From Symbiodinium natans (lineage: Eukaryota; Sar; Dinophyceae; Suessiales; Symbiodiniaceae), in NCBI GenBank assembly GCA_905221605.1, contig CAJNDS010000392.1:62001-126000 (forward strand): a DNA stretch of 64,000 nucleotides, written 5' to 3'. This document shows, one piece after another, positions 60,601-63,600 of the stretch (positions are counted from its first letter, which is position 1; each line of letters begins with the position of its first letter). A program made the position numbers and the translations under genes. The notes beneath the pieces were generated by a model that ran no database searches, had not been told where the DNA came from, and worked only from the letters and a program-made list of their open reading frames with translations.

Positions 60601-63600
60601 AGTTTTGGCAGTTGCAGCGGGCTATGTGCATACTTGTGCAATGCGGGCAGATGGTCAGTTCGTCTGCTTTGGGTGCCATGATTCTGGGCAGTGTGAAGTA
60701 TCAGCAGATTTGGGGCCAGTTTTGGCAGTTGCAGTGGGCGATTTTCATACCTGTGCAGCGCGGTCAGATGGTCAGCTCGTTTGCTTTGGATACAATGGTA
60801 GATTTGGGACCAGTTTTGGCAGTCGCAGCGGGCGATCTTCGTACTTTTGCAGTACGGTCAGATGGTCAGCTCGTCTGCTTTGGAGCCAATGGTGCTGGGC
60901 GGCGTGCCGTCCCAGCAGATTTGGGACCAGTTTTGGCAGTTGCAGCGGGCGATTTTCATACTTGTGCAATGCGAGCAGATGGTCAGCTCGTCTGCTTTGG
61001 ATACAATGATTATGGGCAGTGTGACGTCCCAGCAGATTTGGGACCAGTTTTGGCAGTCGCAGCGGGCAAATATCATACTTGTGCAGTGCGAACAGATGGT
61101 CAGCTCGTCTGCTTTGGAGACAATGGTTCTGGGCAGTGTGACGTCCCAGCATATTTGGCACCAGTTTAGTGTGTGTCATTGTCATACTTGTGCTGCGCAG
61201 AAAGAAACAGAAAGTCAGCTTGTCGGCTTTGGAGATAACGTTTATGGGAAGAGTCATGTGCCCAACCGGTGATTGTGAATGAAATAGAGACTGCTTACCC
61301 TCAAAAGCCTTCAGTAGTTCGAATCTCAGATATGCCTACTATTACTTCAACCCTGCAATGATTTGACCGAATTTGTTTTCAATACTTTCTATGGTCTAAA
61401 TATGTTGGCTGTAATTTCCCACTCTGTTCTTTTCATTCGGTTCTCGCTTCCTAATTATCTTAACTTCATCCCCTGCATCTAGTTCAGGATAAACGCGGTT
61501 CTTTTTCCCTTCATCGTTAAATTTATTTTCACTTTGAGCTGATTACCGGGTTTGCGCGCTTCTTGTGGCGCAAATCCCGTGGCCGAGTGCTTCATTTGAT
61601 TATTATAGGTTAGTAATATTTCTAATCTGTAATCTGGCCATTGGATGTGTTGCTTTCCTTTTTTCTCGTCCGCTTCAACTCTCCTATGGCTCTTTCGCTA
61701 AAATTGGGTGCGCCCTCGTTCGGTGGTGTTCTATGTTTTCATCCTTCAAATACTTTGCTTCCTTGATCAATGCCCCTTTCATCGTCTGTGTAAATGATTT
61801 CGGGTTTCTTACCCATCTTGTTTAAACACTCAACCATTCCACTCGCAATGTCTTCCTCTTGTTTGCTTGTTTCGGCGCCACGTGCATGAATGTATCAAAA
61901 ACATCAATCATTAACACAGCTACCTTAAAACTTTTGTTCATCCAAATCGTTTATGAAAAAACAAATCCATCTGATATTCATTGGCGGAGTGGGGGGCGAT
62001 AAAGCTGTTTTGGCCTTCAACATTTTTTTCTAAAAACCTCGTTAATATCGCCCATTCTTATAGTTTTGTCCTTTTCCTGTGCTTCCGCTAATGTTCTGGA
62101 TTTACTCCCAAACCCCGCCTTATCAAAATTTACATCATCAATGATTTTCTGTTTTCACTCATATAAATAAGTAACAAAAATAATGATTTACTACAATTAA
62201 GTAAATCATCATGTCAAAGAATTAGACATAATCACTTTGGATTCATTCATATCGTATTTGGGAGCTCCGCGCTTCTTTCCGCTAGGTTTTTTCTCAGTAC
62301 TGATTTCGGTAATTTGTGTCGGTGTCAAATCTTCTTCACTTAATTTTTTCTACATATTCCTTAATTCTATTTTTTTGGGCGTGCCTTAAGCTTGTTTCGC
62401 GCTTCTTTTGCATAAACTGTTCATCTTCCCTGCGCTTGGCATAATACAAGCGCTGATACAATGCCAGTTGTTGCTTAATCTCATCCATTGTCATATCCTC
62501 GCGACTTTACAGTTATTCATGTTACTATACTATATATTAACATTTTATCTTTAGATATGGGTTTCTAGATATAGCAAAAAATCTTTAGAAGAAGTATTTT
62601 AAAATAGATTTAATTTTTATTGTAATTATTTTGTATACGAGCAAAAATATTATGCGTAACACGAAAGCACTACAAACAACCTACGATAATTACAAGAATC
62701 GTTTAACACAAGGCACCAGAGCAAACATACAAAGTCTAATTGATTTTTTTATGAAGACCGTAAAATAGCACAATTCACCACCGCGGATAATTTAGTCAGA
62801 CAGTGTATAACCGCAAAAACCGACAAAAAATCGAAAGCAAACACAGCATACGACAAAATCCACGACAAGCACCACGACGAAGCAAAGAAGGAAAACAAAA
62901 AACGAAATACCGCCAGTATCTACTCTATAGACGTAATGTTTTATAAGCTTAAGTTAGACAAAGACGATGTTATTAAAACTGCTTTCAAAGATGCTAAAGG
63001 CAGGTCGTTAATCTATTTCTGGAGAGAACCTAAAACTGCAAATGTAAAGGCAACAAAATATATATGGCGGATTCAGTAGGAAAGCGTATCTTTCTTAGGA
63101 TTTAGGGTTTAGGGTTTGGGGTTTAGGGTTTAGGGTTTAGGGTTGTTTAGCGTTCAGGGTTCAGTGTTTGGGGCGAAGCGCATCATTGGTCTAGTTTTGA
63201 TTTGACTCCGCTTGGCGACAGTGCGTGCAGAGCGTGCAGCAGCAGCGTATTCCGTCGTAAACCGGCGTGGGCAACCCCACACCCTGAGACTCTAAACCTA
63301 CAGGGTGGGGCCCCCTAGTTATAAGTAGAGTTATAAGGGCCCTAAATTGGGTTATAAGGACCCTAAGTTAGGTTATAAGTCCCTTAACTACAGTTAGTAT
63401 AGTAAGGGGGCCCCACCCTGTACCTGCACATGCAGTGATTTTGCAAATGCGTGCAAGGCCATGTGACTGCCCGGAGCGGTCTGAGGCCTCAGCCCTCAAC
63501 CCCAAACCCCTAACTTCCTCAACTCCAAGCCCGACACCCTAAACCTCACATCCCTAAACCCCAAACCTCATAAGCCTAAACCCCAAACCTCATACCCCTA

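Noticed and set aside
60299-61211. CRISPR-like regular spacing
   Set aside because: The 117-bp period is a protein-coding tandem repeat without distinct spacers; other regular repeats are minisatellites.
60279-61257. Minus-strand repeat frames rich in LPKLVPNLLGRH
   Set aside because: Antisense shadows of the 117-bp RCC1 repeats.
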